This document shows positions 36,100 through 45,618 of a DNA stretch of 64,000 nucleotides, piece after piece (the stretch's first letter is position 1; each line of letters starts with the position of its first letter). A program made the translations under genes and the position numbers. Origin of the DNA: Cyanidiococcus yangmingshanensis. Taxonomy: Eukaryota > Rhodophyta > Bangiophyceae > Cyanidiales > Cyanidiaceae. The DNA is taken from the NCBI GenBank assembly GCA_013995675.1, contig VWRR01000015.1:186001-250000 (forward strand), given 5' to 3'. The notes beneath the pieces were generated by a model that worked only from the letters and a program-made list of their open reading frames with translations, searched no databases and was not told the DNA's origin.

Positions 36100-36912
36100 A
36101 TGTTACGAGCTGGCGCTGCGCAGCGTCTGCAGCGGTCTCTGCGTCGCATCAGTGCGCGTTTCAACCGAAGACCTCACAGCACAAAGCCAGAGTTGGGGAA
36201 CGAACCGCTGCAGAAGCCTGCCTCAAGCGCTTCGCGTCGAGGCCCTGTCACTTGGCGGTCGCTCGCGGTGGCCACGGGTGTCGGCGTTGGCGTTGGGTTC
36301 GTGTACTGGCAACAGAAGGAGCGCAAAGTCGTGGAGCTTGAGCGACAAGCAGCTGCACAAGCCAGTGCAGCGAGTGCTGGAAAGCCAGCCATCGGCGGGC
36401 CGTTCCGACTTGTTGACGCTCGCACGCAACGAGAGGTGACAGACGCCGACTTTAGAGGCCGGTTTCCGCTCATCTATTTTGGTTTTACCCACTGTCCAGA
36501 TGTGTGTCCTGATGAAATCACCAAAATCAGCAAAGCGCTTGCGCTACTCGACAAGCGAGTCGGACGCGATCGCCTCTCTGCGACACTGGTTCCGCTGTTT
36601 GTCTCAGTCGACCCGGAACGGGATACACCCGCCGCTATGAATGAGTTTCTCAGTAATGAGGATTTCGATGGACGCTTCGTCGGCCTCACTGGGAGTGCTG
36701 AACAGTGTGCAGCCGCAGCCAAAGCTTTCCGGGTCTACTACATGAAAACTGACGAATCTGAAAGCGACTATCTGGTCGACCATAGCATCATTACTTACCT
36801 GATGGGTCCGGATGGGTCGCTTCTAGACTACTTTGGAAAGAACGTGAGTGCAGAAGAGATGGCTTTGCGAATTGAGCGTCATCTGCAACAGGTCGGATCG
36901 ACGGCGACCTAG
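36100..36912 (+). CDS. SCO1: SCO1/SenC copper chaperone for cytochrome oxidase
   Basis: SCO1 delivers copper to the CuA site of cytochrome c oxidase subunit 2 at the mitochondrial inner membrane. A basic, Arg/Ser-rich presequence precedes one membrane helix (SLAVATGVGVGVGFVYW). The thioredoxin-like domain carries the copper ligands Cys132 and Cys136 in FTHCPDVCPDE and His228 in VDHSIITYLM. FVSVDPERDTP is the usual loop. The 270 residues from ATG 36100 match the family (about 280-300). The TTG-initiated extension is not needed. COX6B, another cytochrome oxidase protein, lies 2.9 kb downstream. Confidence 0.96.
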   Translation: MLRAGAAQRLQRSLRRISARFNRRPHSTKPELGNEPLQKPASSASRRGPVTWRSLAVATGVGVGVGFVYWQQKERKVVELERQAAAQASAASAGKPAIGGPFRLVDARTQREVTDADFRGRFPLIYFGFTHCPDVCPDEITKISKALALLDKRVGRDRLSATLVPLFVSVDPERDTPAAMNEFLSNEDFDGRFVGLTGSAEQCAAAAKAFRVYYMKTDESESDYLVDHSIITYLMGPDGSLLDYFGKNVSAEEMALRIERHLQQVGSTAT

Positions 36913-38629
36913 GCAACATCTCATCGGGCCTCGCGTCAATGTTGTTGAACAGGAGGCACTCGAAGGGATATAGGCGCCGTTCCGCTGAAACTGTCTCGAG
37001 GCGTGTACCTGGCGAGTAATTCGAAGCCGGAGCAGCAATTTGATAACCAATAACTTTTCGAGAGTAGGTACAATTCCTAGCCAAAAGTAATGACCGCATT
37101 CGAAAGCGATCGATATCGATCAGGGATCTTGACGTCTGTGGGACCGTCGAGCGATCTGCAAAATGTTGCGCACGTCACGCGGTCTGCAAAGGGCTGGCCG
37201 GCAAAATCAGCCCGATACTTCTGTACAGTCACCAACTTTGATGTACCCGGCATTGCGTAGGAAGTTGTACAGCTATCCCTAAAACGCATCGTATGGAGAT
37301 CAAAGTGTTGTTTGTGGAAAGCCATGGTAACTCGATGGATATTCGGCGAGTGCTACGAAGCATTGCAACCAGTGTGCCTTTCCACGCTTCCATGCACAAC
37401 GTGTTGAAGTGAATCGGAGCAAGCCAGCGGCACTACGCTGTGTCGTTGACGAAACTTGCAAGCCATGCACTGTATAGCGCACTGTCGACACAGTGCTCAG
37501 ATCAAATCATTCTCTTGGGAGATTTCGGGAACGTAACGGAGCAGAATTCATGCTGGTTTTGAACTCACTTTCATGTCCGTAATAATATTAGCTGAGTATT
37601 TCATTACCGTCCTGTCTTGTGGGATCAGATTCTTTTCGCGCTATACGTGAATAAAGCTGAACCTTAAGATAAGTTGGTGCTTGAAACTGGTGTCGTCCAG
37701 GAATGGAAACCGTCTGACGTGTTTTTCGTATCCCACCTCAAGAGGTTGGACGAACACGTGCTGCGAATCAGACATCAGTTTGTACTTTGATCACAGCTCA
37801 TGCAAGCGGAAGGAAGCGAGCTTAGTTCTTTTCTACGTATACTACCCGCTTCGTTACTATTTTGATCCGAAAATGAATTATATACGTCCCGCAGTGCACA
37901 ATAGAGTGTTTGAATCAAGTTCTGCGAGCTGAAATAGGCACTTTTTCTCCTGTATCAGATGATTCGCGTTCGATCTGGATGTTCTCATTGAGGTCTGAGT
38001 ATACTGAATAGTTCTATGCGATCTTCAAATGTCAGTATTATCGTTGCGGCTGAAATTTGGTCCAAAATGCCTTGAACTCCTCAGTGGTTGAGGTTCAAAG
38101 TTGCTTTCTAGTAGAGAAGTGGTTACGTTTTGGAGAGCTCATTCTTTGGAGCTAGTCTTACCTGCCAACGCGATTCGAATAGCTCGCGCATATTTATGAC
38201 GACTCCAAAGCGAGATGTCTCATTGTTGCGACTAGCGGAGGCCTCGGTCTCACAGACCTGTTTCATTCCAGATATGGCTGTACCGATTCCGCAGAAGACG
38301 CGCTTTTCGTGACCACGAATGTAAGATTCCTATACATTTAAAGAAACGAACGCCGCCTTAACGAAGAACATATTCCAAAATCCTTGATAGAGACAATCAG
38401 TCCAGTGAATCGAAAATTCAAGTAATTTGAGCCCTTGAAGCTGATGATGCCAAAGAACTGGATTCCCCCTGCTTTGCTGCCGAAGAACAATATGTCGAAA
38501 ACAGCTCCTGTCACGCAAGGTTTTAGTGATGCAGATCAGTTCCTGTGATAGAGAAGGATATATTGCCAGTCATTTTCCACTTTGATCAAGATTTCTGCAA
38601 AAACTCTCATACGACAGGCCACTTTTAGG
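36913..38629. other. 1.7 kb without a recognised gene
   Basis: One of the longest empty stretches. Small ORFs (37681-37932 plus, 38130-38312 plus, 37300-37491 minus) have no recognisable features. The base composition is more AT-rich than around it. It could hold a noncoding RNA, but no specific signature was found. Confidence 0.35.
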
Positions 38630-38884
38630 TTAGGAGAAAAATGATCTGAAAAGGACCGCGGCAATGAGTTTGAACCTTCGCATACACTCGCTCCGATAAT
38701 CGCATGATGAAAGCAAGTCTCCCACCACATTGACAACATTCATGAAAGCTTGAACCATTTGATGCATAGGAATCGGCCTCCGATACGTCCATTGCGGTAC
38801 GCGCGTTGTGACATCATACCCTAGCTTGCAAACTTCTGTCACCAGACTTTTGCGCAAGCGCTTTCCCAGAAGAGAAACTTCAAG
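38630..38884 (-). CDS. Orphan coding segment, possibly a last exon
   Basis: An 84-codon minus-strand frame reads like real protein (RLRKSLVTEVCKLGYDVTTR, then MHQMVQAFMNVVNVVGDLL) but has no ATG near its start. Just upstream, CCTTAG at 38890-38885 could be a splice acceptor, making this a 3' exon. A first exon would have to lie beyond 38890 and overlap the parvulin gene or its promoter. An internal Met gives only about 45 residues. No family is recognised. Confidence 0.35.
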   Translation of the reverse strand, partial: LEVSLLGKRLRKSLVTEVCKLGYDVTTRVPQWTYRRPIPMHQMVQAFMNVVNVVGDLLSSCDYRSECMRRFKLIAAVLFRSFFS

Positions 38885-38943
38885 CTAAGGCTTGCTGTAA
38901 GTTTTCACCGAAAAGTTACTCGCGCTAGGTTGCTTTGTGTGTC

Positions 38944-39333
38944 ATGGGGAAGAAAAGCACTCAGTCAAACGGCAAGTCAAGTGCCAACGCTGGTGCGAAA
39001 TCCGGTGACTCTAAACTCAAGACTGCTAACTTTGTAAAAGCGAGACATATTTTGTGCTCAAAGCAGAGCACGATTCTAGAAGTACACAAGGAGCTCGTCG
39101 AGAGGACAGAGAGCCAACACCCTGCTCCGGCAGCTGTGTTTGCGGAACTTGCCGCAAAGTTCTCAGAGTGCCCCTCTGGAAAGCGTGGCGGCGATCTTGG
39201 CTGGTTTGATCGACAAAAGATGGAACCAAAATTTCGGGATGTGGCGTTCTCGACGACGCCTGGCAGTTTTTCCGAGCCATTCAAAGGAGCTTACGGATGG
39301 CGTATCGTTCTCGTTGAAGGACGACGATCCTAG
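38944..39333 (+). CDS. PIN4: Parvulin-type peptidyl-prolyl isomerase (PIN4/Par14)
   Basis: This is a small parvulin that isomerises prolyl peptide bonds. The PIN4/Par14 group works in nucleolar rRNA processing and mitochondria. The 129 residues equal human PIN4 in length, with the same Lys/Gly/Ser-rich N-terminus. The domain reads VKARHILCSKQSTILEVHKE, then KFSECPSGKRGGDLGWFDRQ, then FKGAYGWRIVLVEGRR. The catalytic His-Cys pattern is ARHILC. No WW domain or phosphate-binding basic loop is present, which separates it from PIN1. ATG at 38944 is in a good context. Confidence 0.94.
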   Translation: MGKKSTQSNGKSSANAGAKSGDSKLKTANFVKARHILCSKQSTILEVHKELVERTESQHPAPAAVFAELAAKFSECPSGKRGGDLGWFDRQKMEPKFRDVAFSTTPGSFSEPFKGAYGWRIVLVEGRRS

Positions 39334-39808
39334 CTGCGACTATGGTCCAACAGCATTTTTCCCTATTTTTTCCTTTTTCTCTATCCTTCCAAGACTATGG
39401 AAGGCCATGCGCGTGTCTACCACGGCTCGGAGCGTTTGTGCATGCTCCGAATATCCTCGTCTTTAGCGAAGCGTTGGTACGAGAAAATAAACTGCGCTCT
39501 TCGGTGTAGATATCACGAATCTACAAATTTTTGGCTTTGGCTCTTTGCCTTCCATGTGCAGCAATCCTCGACATTCTTGGATGCAGTCTAGTAAAAAAAT
39601 CAGAGCAGGACAATCTCGGAATATAACGCGTGTCTCCTGCCAATGGAGTCTTAGGTCGAAGAGTTAGGCCCGTGCCCAGGATGCGCCGACAGACCCCGGC
39701 ACATCGCTCGAGGCACAGAGAAGCTCAAATCGACGTTTTCCAACGCGGCCACTATTCCGAGTAGCTGTTCCACTTATACATACGAGTTTTTCAGAATTTG
39801 CGTAGGAA
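39334..39808. other. Intergenic with snRNA-like element
   Basis: No protein gene was seen. A hairpin followed by an Sm-like site is listed separately (39400-39560). Confidence 0.3.
39400..39560 (+). ncRNA. Possible Sm-class small RNA
   Basis: A 7-bp perfect hairpin stem (39505-39511 with 39519-39525, loop of seven) is immediately followed by AAATTTTTGG at 39525-39534. This is the arrangement of an snRNA stem and Sm site, and a GGC...GCC pair after it could form the 3' stem. The body upstream does not show the conserved loop of U2, U4 or U5, so identity is unknown. The ends are guesses. Confidence 0.2.
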
Positions 39809-40049
39809 ATGGATTCGCTTTCGACCGCACCCCGAGATGACCGGTTTCCTCATACGAATCAGACTAGAAACTGTTGGGTCCGATATGTTGAGTGGAAACT
39901 GTGTGAGGAAAAACGAGGTGAGGAAGAGTCGGAGTGCAAGAAACTCGGCCGTTGGGCTACGTGCGCTCTGCCCTCTGGAGTGGATGGAACGCTGGGATGA
40001 GCAGCGTGCAAATGGAACTTTCCCTGGACCCACTGGGGACGCGTCGTAG
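39809..40049 (+). CDS. COX6B: Cytochrome c oxidase subunit 6B (COX12), one frame change
   Basis: This small intermembrane-space subunit of complex IV has twin CX9C/CX10C motifs. The first frame encodes PRDDRFPHTNQTRNCWVRYV and WKLCEEKRGEEESECKKLGR, giving Cys-x9-Cys and the third Cys. The second frame (+1) gives LRALCPLEWMERWDEQ followed by RANGTFPG, exactly the family C-terminus. Moving one base at GGG 39954-39956 keeps the required ten residues between the third and fourth cysteines. No intron fits without losing a cysteine. The result is about 79 residues, normal for the family. An extra G in the assembly is the simplest explanation. It is not in a single open frame as given. Confidence 0.88.
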
Positions 40050-40627
40050 TTGCTCTGTCTTAAACTGATAAACGTTACTCAGACTTGCGAGCCACGACTA
40101 AGTGCTGTACTCTGTCAAGTGTTGTGCTCAGCTCGAGCTTGTTGGACAGGTTTCTATTTCTAATACAGTATCCGAGATTTAGAGTTTCGGTAAGTGTTGA
40201 TCACATAAAGCCTGCTTCTGTGGTTAGCGTGAGTCCAACCACTACTCGACCGCCCCTCAGTCGTCTTCCTGCGGCGACTCTCTCCTGCTTAAAAAGCCTC
40301 AAACTTACAAAAGCCATCGTTCGAATCATTGGTGTGGTGATATAGCAGACAGAAAGGGATGTCCATCCAGGGTCGAACGACCCATGCGTACGCTGTGGCT
40401 ATGGAAAGCAGTGGCATATAGCCTCTGGAAGCCGTGGTATCCCTCCAGTGCAAAATTCGAATGGTGTTTAAATGTCCGCACAGAATGGTTATGGAACGTA
40501 TGTTCCATCTTACGTCCCACGAAAGAGGCTCACTTCGAAAGCTGACCAGTGCCATAGAACTTGAGGTCTCAGAATCCATCTTGGCAAAAAAGAGTTCTGC
40601 GCAGCTTCGACCCAAGTTTGTACGGAT
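40050..40627. other. Convergent region, COX6B and VPS29
   Basis: A 96-codon minus-strand frame from ATG 40579 to 40289 has mixed composition and no recognised family. It could be chance. Nothing else was seen. Confidence 0.25.
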
Positions 40628-41335
40628 TCACGGCGCAAAGAGATGCACTCGTCGTTTCTCACCAATGCATACAGAGGCGTCTTTGTCTACGCGAAACGTA
40701 ACCGAACAAATTTCTGCAACGTTCTGCTCGATATCCATGAGCACCATGGCCGGGTAACCTCTTCCTTCGCGGCTTGCGATATTGTATTTTTTCGTAGATA
40801 ATTCTGGTTCAAGCGGTGCTTTGATTCCAATATCTGGATCCGCTTGGAGCTGAGATGTATAAGGGAATGGCACTGCGGCAGTGATGCTGCCCGGTTGGAG
40901 GATTGCCCTAGGTTTCAATGCAAACGTATTGGTGTCGAAGCATTCTACTTGCGGGCAGCTCGCCCCGCCTGCGACAAGAATATCAACCCCCATATCTGCA
41001 CCGATCAGCCGCAGCGCAAACGGATCCATCAAAAAGCTCCCTCCAGAAGCTGCGATATTAGAAGCGAGTTGATAGCCATGAAGCATTCCGATGGTGAAGT
41101 CGTGGATGCGAAGTATAAGCCGTTCCGGCGCCTCAAGAGCATCACTCTCACCGCGAACCGAATAGAACGTCCGAGTCTGTCGCTCAAAGAACCTCGAAAC
41201 TGCCGGAGAGCCTAGGTTTCCTGTGCAAAGAATTAAGTCTGGCTGCCTATGCCGGATGTAGTCCAGAACTGACGCGTCAAAACCAGGACGTCGTTGTGGA
41301 ACATATGCATCTCCGAGAACGAGAACGACGACCAT
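40628..41335 (-). CDS. VPS29: VPS29 retromer subunit with altered metal site
   Basis: VPS29 is the phosphoesterase-fold subunit of retromer, which returns receptors from endosomes. It keeps the family layout: VVVLVLGDAYVPQR, DLILCTGNLGS, FYSVRGESDAL, FTIGMLHGYQLA, ILQPGSITAA and PAMVLMDIEQNVAEI. The vestigial metal site is further eroded. The usual GDxHIP has Tyr for His (GDAYVP), HGH is HGY, and the GHTH motif is GGASCPQ. At 235 residues it is about 50 longer than usual. An insertion (ADPDIGIKAPLEPELSTKKY) lies before the last strand pair, and the C-terminus is extended. It probably acts as a scaffold. ATG at 41335. Confidence 0.88.
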   Translation of the reverse strand: MVVVLVLGDAYVPQRRPGFDASVLDYIRHRQPDLILCTGNLGSPAVSRFFERQTRTFYSVRGESDALEAPERLILRIHDFTIGMLHGYQLASNIAASGGSFLMDPFALRLIGADMGVDILVAGGASCPQVECFDTNTFALKPRAILQPGSITAAVPFPYTSQLQADPDIGIKAPLEPELSTKKYNIASREGRGYPAMVLMDIEQNVAEICSVTFRVDKDASVCIGEKRRVHLFAP

Positions 41336-41798
41336 AGAGAGTCAGATCGAGATCGCTTCGACGCAAATTCTATTCAATATCGACACTCGATTCTGATAGC
41401 AGAAGGCTCCGCCTGCGGTGAACGGAGAACGCCAAAGCGTGGTCGCCGTACCTCCGGGTCAAGCTTTTCAGACCCCAAACTTGGCGGCAGCACTAGATTA
41501 GTATGCAAAACCGCTCCGTGAAGGCGGAATGTTCCCTTAGCCGGCTCATGGGCGTCGTATTTATCCTTGAGGAAAAGAAATTACTGCGCCCCGTTTCCGA
41601 CTGGAGGGATGAAACCAAACTATTTTACTCCAAGTCGGTCCGACACCACTCGACGAGTGAGCCGAACACCAACCGTCATCATTCGGAGAAGCGCCATGAA
41701 CCAGTGCGCTTTGCTTACCGGATCGTGATGTAATTACACGCCTGGATCCGATGGAGCTGACTCGAATACTATTTATTTTCAGAGATTTTTGAATGTTC
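41336..41798. other. Between SLD5 and VPS29 genes
   Basis: No gene was seen. A minus-strand frame continuing past the SLD5 stop codon is a shadow. Confidence 0.3.
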
Positions 41799-42504
41799 TC
41801 AGACAAGGTAGGCCTGACCTCGAAGGATCTCCTCTCGAACCGTAATGTATGGAACACGGAAGATCTCCGGCGAGACCTCTAATAGCATGCCCGCGCGCTC
41901 CTGTAGTATTTGTTTCTGTTGGTTCCGTCGAAGCAGCAGCAGCTGCAGTAACCAGTTCCGAAGTATTCGGCTCAGATATCATGTGAATCTCAGTGTTGCG
42001 ACCAGACTGGTGCTTTTCGATATCAGCGAGGCCACGTAGATTTTCCGGGATATATTGCAAAAATGCCTCGCGCAGGTACGTTGAGAGGTTCTCTTGATAG
42101 AGCCTCAAGAACTTGCGTTCGCCTGTGGATAAGCGCTCTTCCACAGGAGGAGACGATTTTGATCCACTGGATTCTCGTAGATAATACGCGGCATGACGCT
42201 GGAGCTTCCATAACCGAATTCGCAAGTAACTTGCGAGGACGTAGCGTACACGCTCCAAATCCTGTCGTTGCACTTGAGTTACGAAGAGGCCGAGAAATAG
42301 GCGATCGTTACTTAGGCCTTCGGAACCTTCGGAAGAAGCAATAACAGAGGTTCGTTCAATCTGCTGAGTCTGGAACGATATCACGGCCTTGATATCTTCC
42401 ACAAGCTCTGCTTGAAACGGCAAAAGTTCTGGAGAGCCCAGCTCATCGCCAAGCGCTCTTTGAAGTTTTCCAACCTGATCGTTGAGTTCGCATCTTCGAA
42501 TCAT
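41799..42504 (-). CDS. SLD5: GINS complex subunit SLD5, one frame change
   Basis: SLD5 is one of four GINS subunits of the CMG replicative helicase. From ATG 42504 the frame gives SPELLPFQAELVEDIKAVIS, RQDLERVRYVLASYLRIRLW, then LREAFLQYIPENLRGLADIE and ISEPNTSEL, all in family order. The C-terminal B domain (KQILQERAGMLLEVSPEIFR, then VPYITVREEILRGQAYLV, stop at 41799) is in the +1 frame. The change fits best at CTGGTT (about 41953). A 52-base GT-AG intron (41952-41901) is also in phase but would remove the first B-domain strand. Product length is 217-234 residues, against 223 in human. It is divergent from CDC27. Confidence 0.85.
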
Positions 42505-42892
42505 CTTTTGCTCCGTTGAAGAATACGAAGTCTTCTGAAAACTCAAGTATTCTTCGCTGCAAGACGCGCGGACAGGTAAAACTTGAAAAGCGGTTGTCAA
42601 GTCCGGCTGTGCACCAGAGCGATTCGCGCGCGTGGCTGTCAGTCGTTGCAGCAAAGCATCGTTCTAGCAATGCTTGCTCATTTGTAGCAACCGTTTCGTG
42701 CGCATCTTTCAAGCGAGTTCGAAAGAAGCTTTTCCTTGCTTCACAGAGAGTGAAATTAACTTCAAGAAATCTGACTGATCCCTGTCTCGGCAGAAGCAGC
42801 CGCTCCAACACGGACGCCCGTGCAAAACGTAAGTGCAGCTGTTCTCGACTCGTTTCTTGAAGCAGATATCTTTTCTTGAGTGATATTTTCAT
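42443..42892 (-). CDS. ORF upstream of and overlapping SLD5
   Basis: An ATG-initiated frame (MKISLKKRYLLQETSREQLH, then VLERLLLPRQGSVRFLEV) of 149 codons overlaps the SLD5 start in another frame. Its first 90 codons look coding, the rest less so. It may be an N-terminal extension of SLD5 joined by an intron or frame change, or a separate upstream ORF in the SLD5 leader. SLD5 does not need an extension by comparison with its family. Confidence 0.28.
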   Translation of the reverse strand: MKISLKKRYLLQETSREQLHLRFARASVLERLLLPRQGSVRFLEVNFTLCEARKSFFRTRLKDAHETVATNEQALLERCFAATTDSHARESLWCTAGLDNRFSSFTCPRVLQRRILEFSEDFVFFNGAKDDSKMRTQRSGWKTSKSAWR

Positions 42893-43010
42893 AGAATAGC
42901 GGTCTGATTTTCAGAAAAACACATCGGTAGGACCATAGAAGGGCTCCTTTTACTTGAGTAGGTTCTTCGCAAAAGCAGCGTCGAACACGAAAGTGTTTTC
43001 CCCCGAAACG

Positions 43011-44668
43011 ATGGAGGTCGACCATGCGAGTCGGGAGCCTGCCCTCGAGCTGAGCGTGCGACGCGCTCTCAGGCGACAACTCCCCGAGCGACACGCTCTT
43101 TTTCTTGCAGAGCGCCTATGTAATGACAAGCCATATCCATCGAGTTTCGCGCTGTATGCTGAGGCTCTCGCTCACTACGGAAAGCACAGAGAGGCCGTAA
43201 ATCTTTTGGCGAAATATTGGAAACAAGACATGGAATGCCGGTATTGGTACGCGCTCTGTTGTGTCGAACTGAATGAGATGTCAGCCGCATACCAGGCGCT
43301 TTCTTTCCTTCAGCGTGAACTCCCAGCGAGAAAGACCGCGATAGGACGAACCGATCCTCTCGAACCGAATCAGGTCTGCCTTCAGAGGGCAGGACTGGTT
43401 CTGTTCCATGGCTCCCTGAGGGTCTATACTTGCTGGGGCGTGTGTTGCGTACCTCCAATACCCGAATGGACCAAGCTGCTGAGTGTTTTCGTCGGGCACT
43501 AGAGCTAGACCCTTTTCTTTGGTGCTGCGTGGAAGAGCTGAGCTCTCTGAACAAGTACATCGAGTTTTTCGCGCCCACAGTGCTTGCTCCAACAGGCAAG
43601 GAAGAAAAACATGCAACGATGAAGAAGGATCCGGCGGAGCTGGAGCGTTTGATCTCAAACTGGAAGGCGAATCCGCCAAGATCCTCTCTGGACGCTTTTC
43701 ATTCTCTCGCTACGATTCATGCACTTATTGAAGCGTACCACGCTCGCGAGGCAATTGCGTTGGTTGCTACGCTACCATTGGCGCTACAGAACGCACCCAG
43801 CGTGATCAAATGGAAAGGTCGGGCATTTCTAGAGGCCGGAGCACTGCACGAGTGTGTGCGCACTTTTGAACAATATCTTGTATTGAATATACCAGGGCCG
43901 CTAGATGGCCTCGAATATTACTCAACAGCCTTGTGGCATATGCGACGTGACGTTGAACTTAACGCGCTCGCTCGCCACGCGCTTGAAAGAGATCGGTTTT
44001 CTGCGACAACCTGGTGCATCGCGGGGAATGCTTTCAGTCTCCAGCGCGATCCAGATAGCGCCATCGAGTTTTTTCTGCGGGCAGCCCAGATTGACCCACA
44101 TAGCGCATATGCTTGCACTTTAGCAGGGCACGAGTATCTATATTTGGATAATTATGAAGCTGCCATGCGTTGTTACCAGGATGCTTTGTGTCGAAACAGC
44201 CGACATTATAATGCATGGTTCGGCATAGGTCAGATTTACCAGCGCCAGGAAAAATTCCGACTAGCTGAAAAACACTATCAGATTGCGCTAGACCTGAATC
44301 CGCACAACTCGATGCTCTGGTATTATCTAGGCCACGTCGTTCGAGTCGGCGGGGCTCGTGATTCAGATGCACTACACTCCCTGGAAAGGGCACTCCAAGA
44401 AAACGCACGAAATCCTGTCGCGCGCTTCGAGCTTTGCAAGCTCTACATGCAAATAGGGCGTTTGCATGATGCTTGGAAAGAGCTCTGCGCTCTTCGCGAG
44501 ACGGTTCCCAGAGAAGCGGCCGTTTACTATCAGATGGGTGTCGTCGCCCGGGAACTCGGCATCAATAATACGGCAGAACTCTTTAGTATGGCGCTCGATC
44601 TTGATCCCAAACAGCCTTTGTACCGCCAAGCATTGCTATCGCTGGAGGAATCGCGTGCCCTGAGTTAA
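43011..44668 (+). CDS. CDC27: Anaphase-promoting complex subunit CDC27/APC3, one frame change
   Basis: CDC27 is a TPR scaffold of the APC/C ubiquitin ligase that binds activators through their IR tails. From ATG 43011 come the N-terminal TPRs (PERHALFLAERLCNDKPYPS, then CRYWYALCCVELNEMSAAYQ). The next block (GLYLLGRVLRTSNTR, then AAECFRRALELDPFLW) is in another frame. The change lies at about 43414-43416 (CTCCCTG). One missing C, or a 47-base intron (43368-43414) between a CAG|GT donor and a GAG acceptor, would join them. The C-terminal TPR array is classic (TTWCIAGNAFSLQRDPDSAI, HYNAWFGIGQIYQRQEKFRL). The product of about 550 residues is shorter than animal CDC27 (about 820), because the disordered central loop is nearly absent. 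Confidence 0.9.
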
Positions 44669-45618
44669 GTTGAAAAATTTGTCGAGTTAGGTTTTCGAGG
44701 CTCCAACCAAATCGTGGGGATCCCGTGCCGACCGTCAAGTCCATAATAAAACCTTGTCGCCTGGTGTTTGCATTCTCATCTTTTTTCCGGTAGGAATGCC
44801 GGGTCGCAAGCACACGTTTACGCCCTCGACTAGCTGCATAAATGTACCAAACAATCACTAGCGATACGAAAGACTGTCCAGAAGCGTGTGGATTTCCAGA
44901 TTTGCAGCAGCAGCGCCAGCTACCCAATCTGTATCCCGATGGCACCTTTATTCATGAACATTAGTGGCGCTTGAAATTACAATATCCGGTCAGGTTTATG
45001 GGAACCGCTTTTACTGCCGAATTGAGGTTATGGTGCTAACGAGGAGGCTCACCCCGAGCTGAGCTTGAGGAAGGAGCCTCCATACTCTATCGTTCAATGT
45101 TTCAAAACGACGCTTGCCGAGCGCTTCTCATCGCGGATCAGAGAGCGATCATGCTCTGCTGCAAAGTTTTGGTCAGAACATATCACACTGTTCATAGGTT
45201 TGCGCGCGAACGAGCTCGCTGGCACAGCACCATCGGCCGCTCTTACCCAGGTTGCTTCTTTGGTCACTCATACCTTGTAACAAAGCCACTTGTCCCATTT
45301 TTCCTCTCCGCTTCGATTCAACGGGAGCTTTTCCTTACCTAGCTGACATGATGAGTACGCCTGCTCCAAAGAGCACAGTACATCGTCGCCTCTCAAACTC
45401 CATTGTTTCCGTTTCGCACCTGATCAGATTCTAACTGGGACTTGGCCGCCCGAAAGCTCCGCAATCACTATCAACCCATTCGGTTCCTGAAGACGCCTTC
45501 ACCCCGTCGCGCAACATGCTCCCTTGATGTCGAGTTTCCAAGCTATGAAACTAAATGCGCGGTCCTCTATCTATCCTGCTAGAACAAGTAACTCACCAGC
45601 CTCCGAGTGCTTGGTTCA
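44669..45618. other. 0.95 kb without a recognised gene
   Basis: Short ORFs (45065-45280, 45097-45342) have no features. Downstream of CDC27 the sequence is AT-leaning. Nothing was seen. Confidence 0.3.

Noticed and set aside
42443-42892. Treating the upstream ORF as a definite N-terminal part of SLD5
   Set aside because: SLD5 from ATG 42504 already has a normal family N-terminus, and joining would need yet another frame change.
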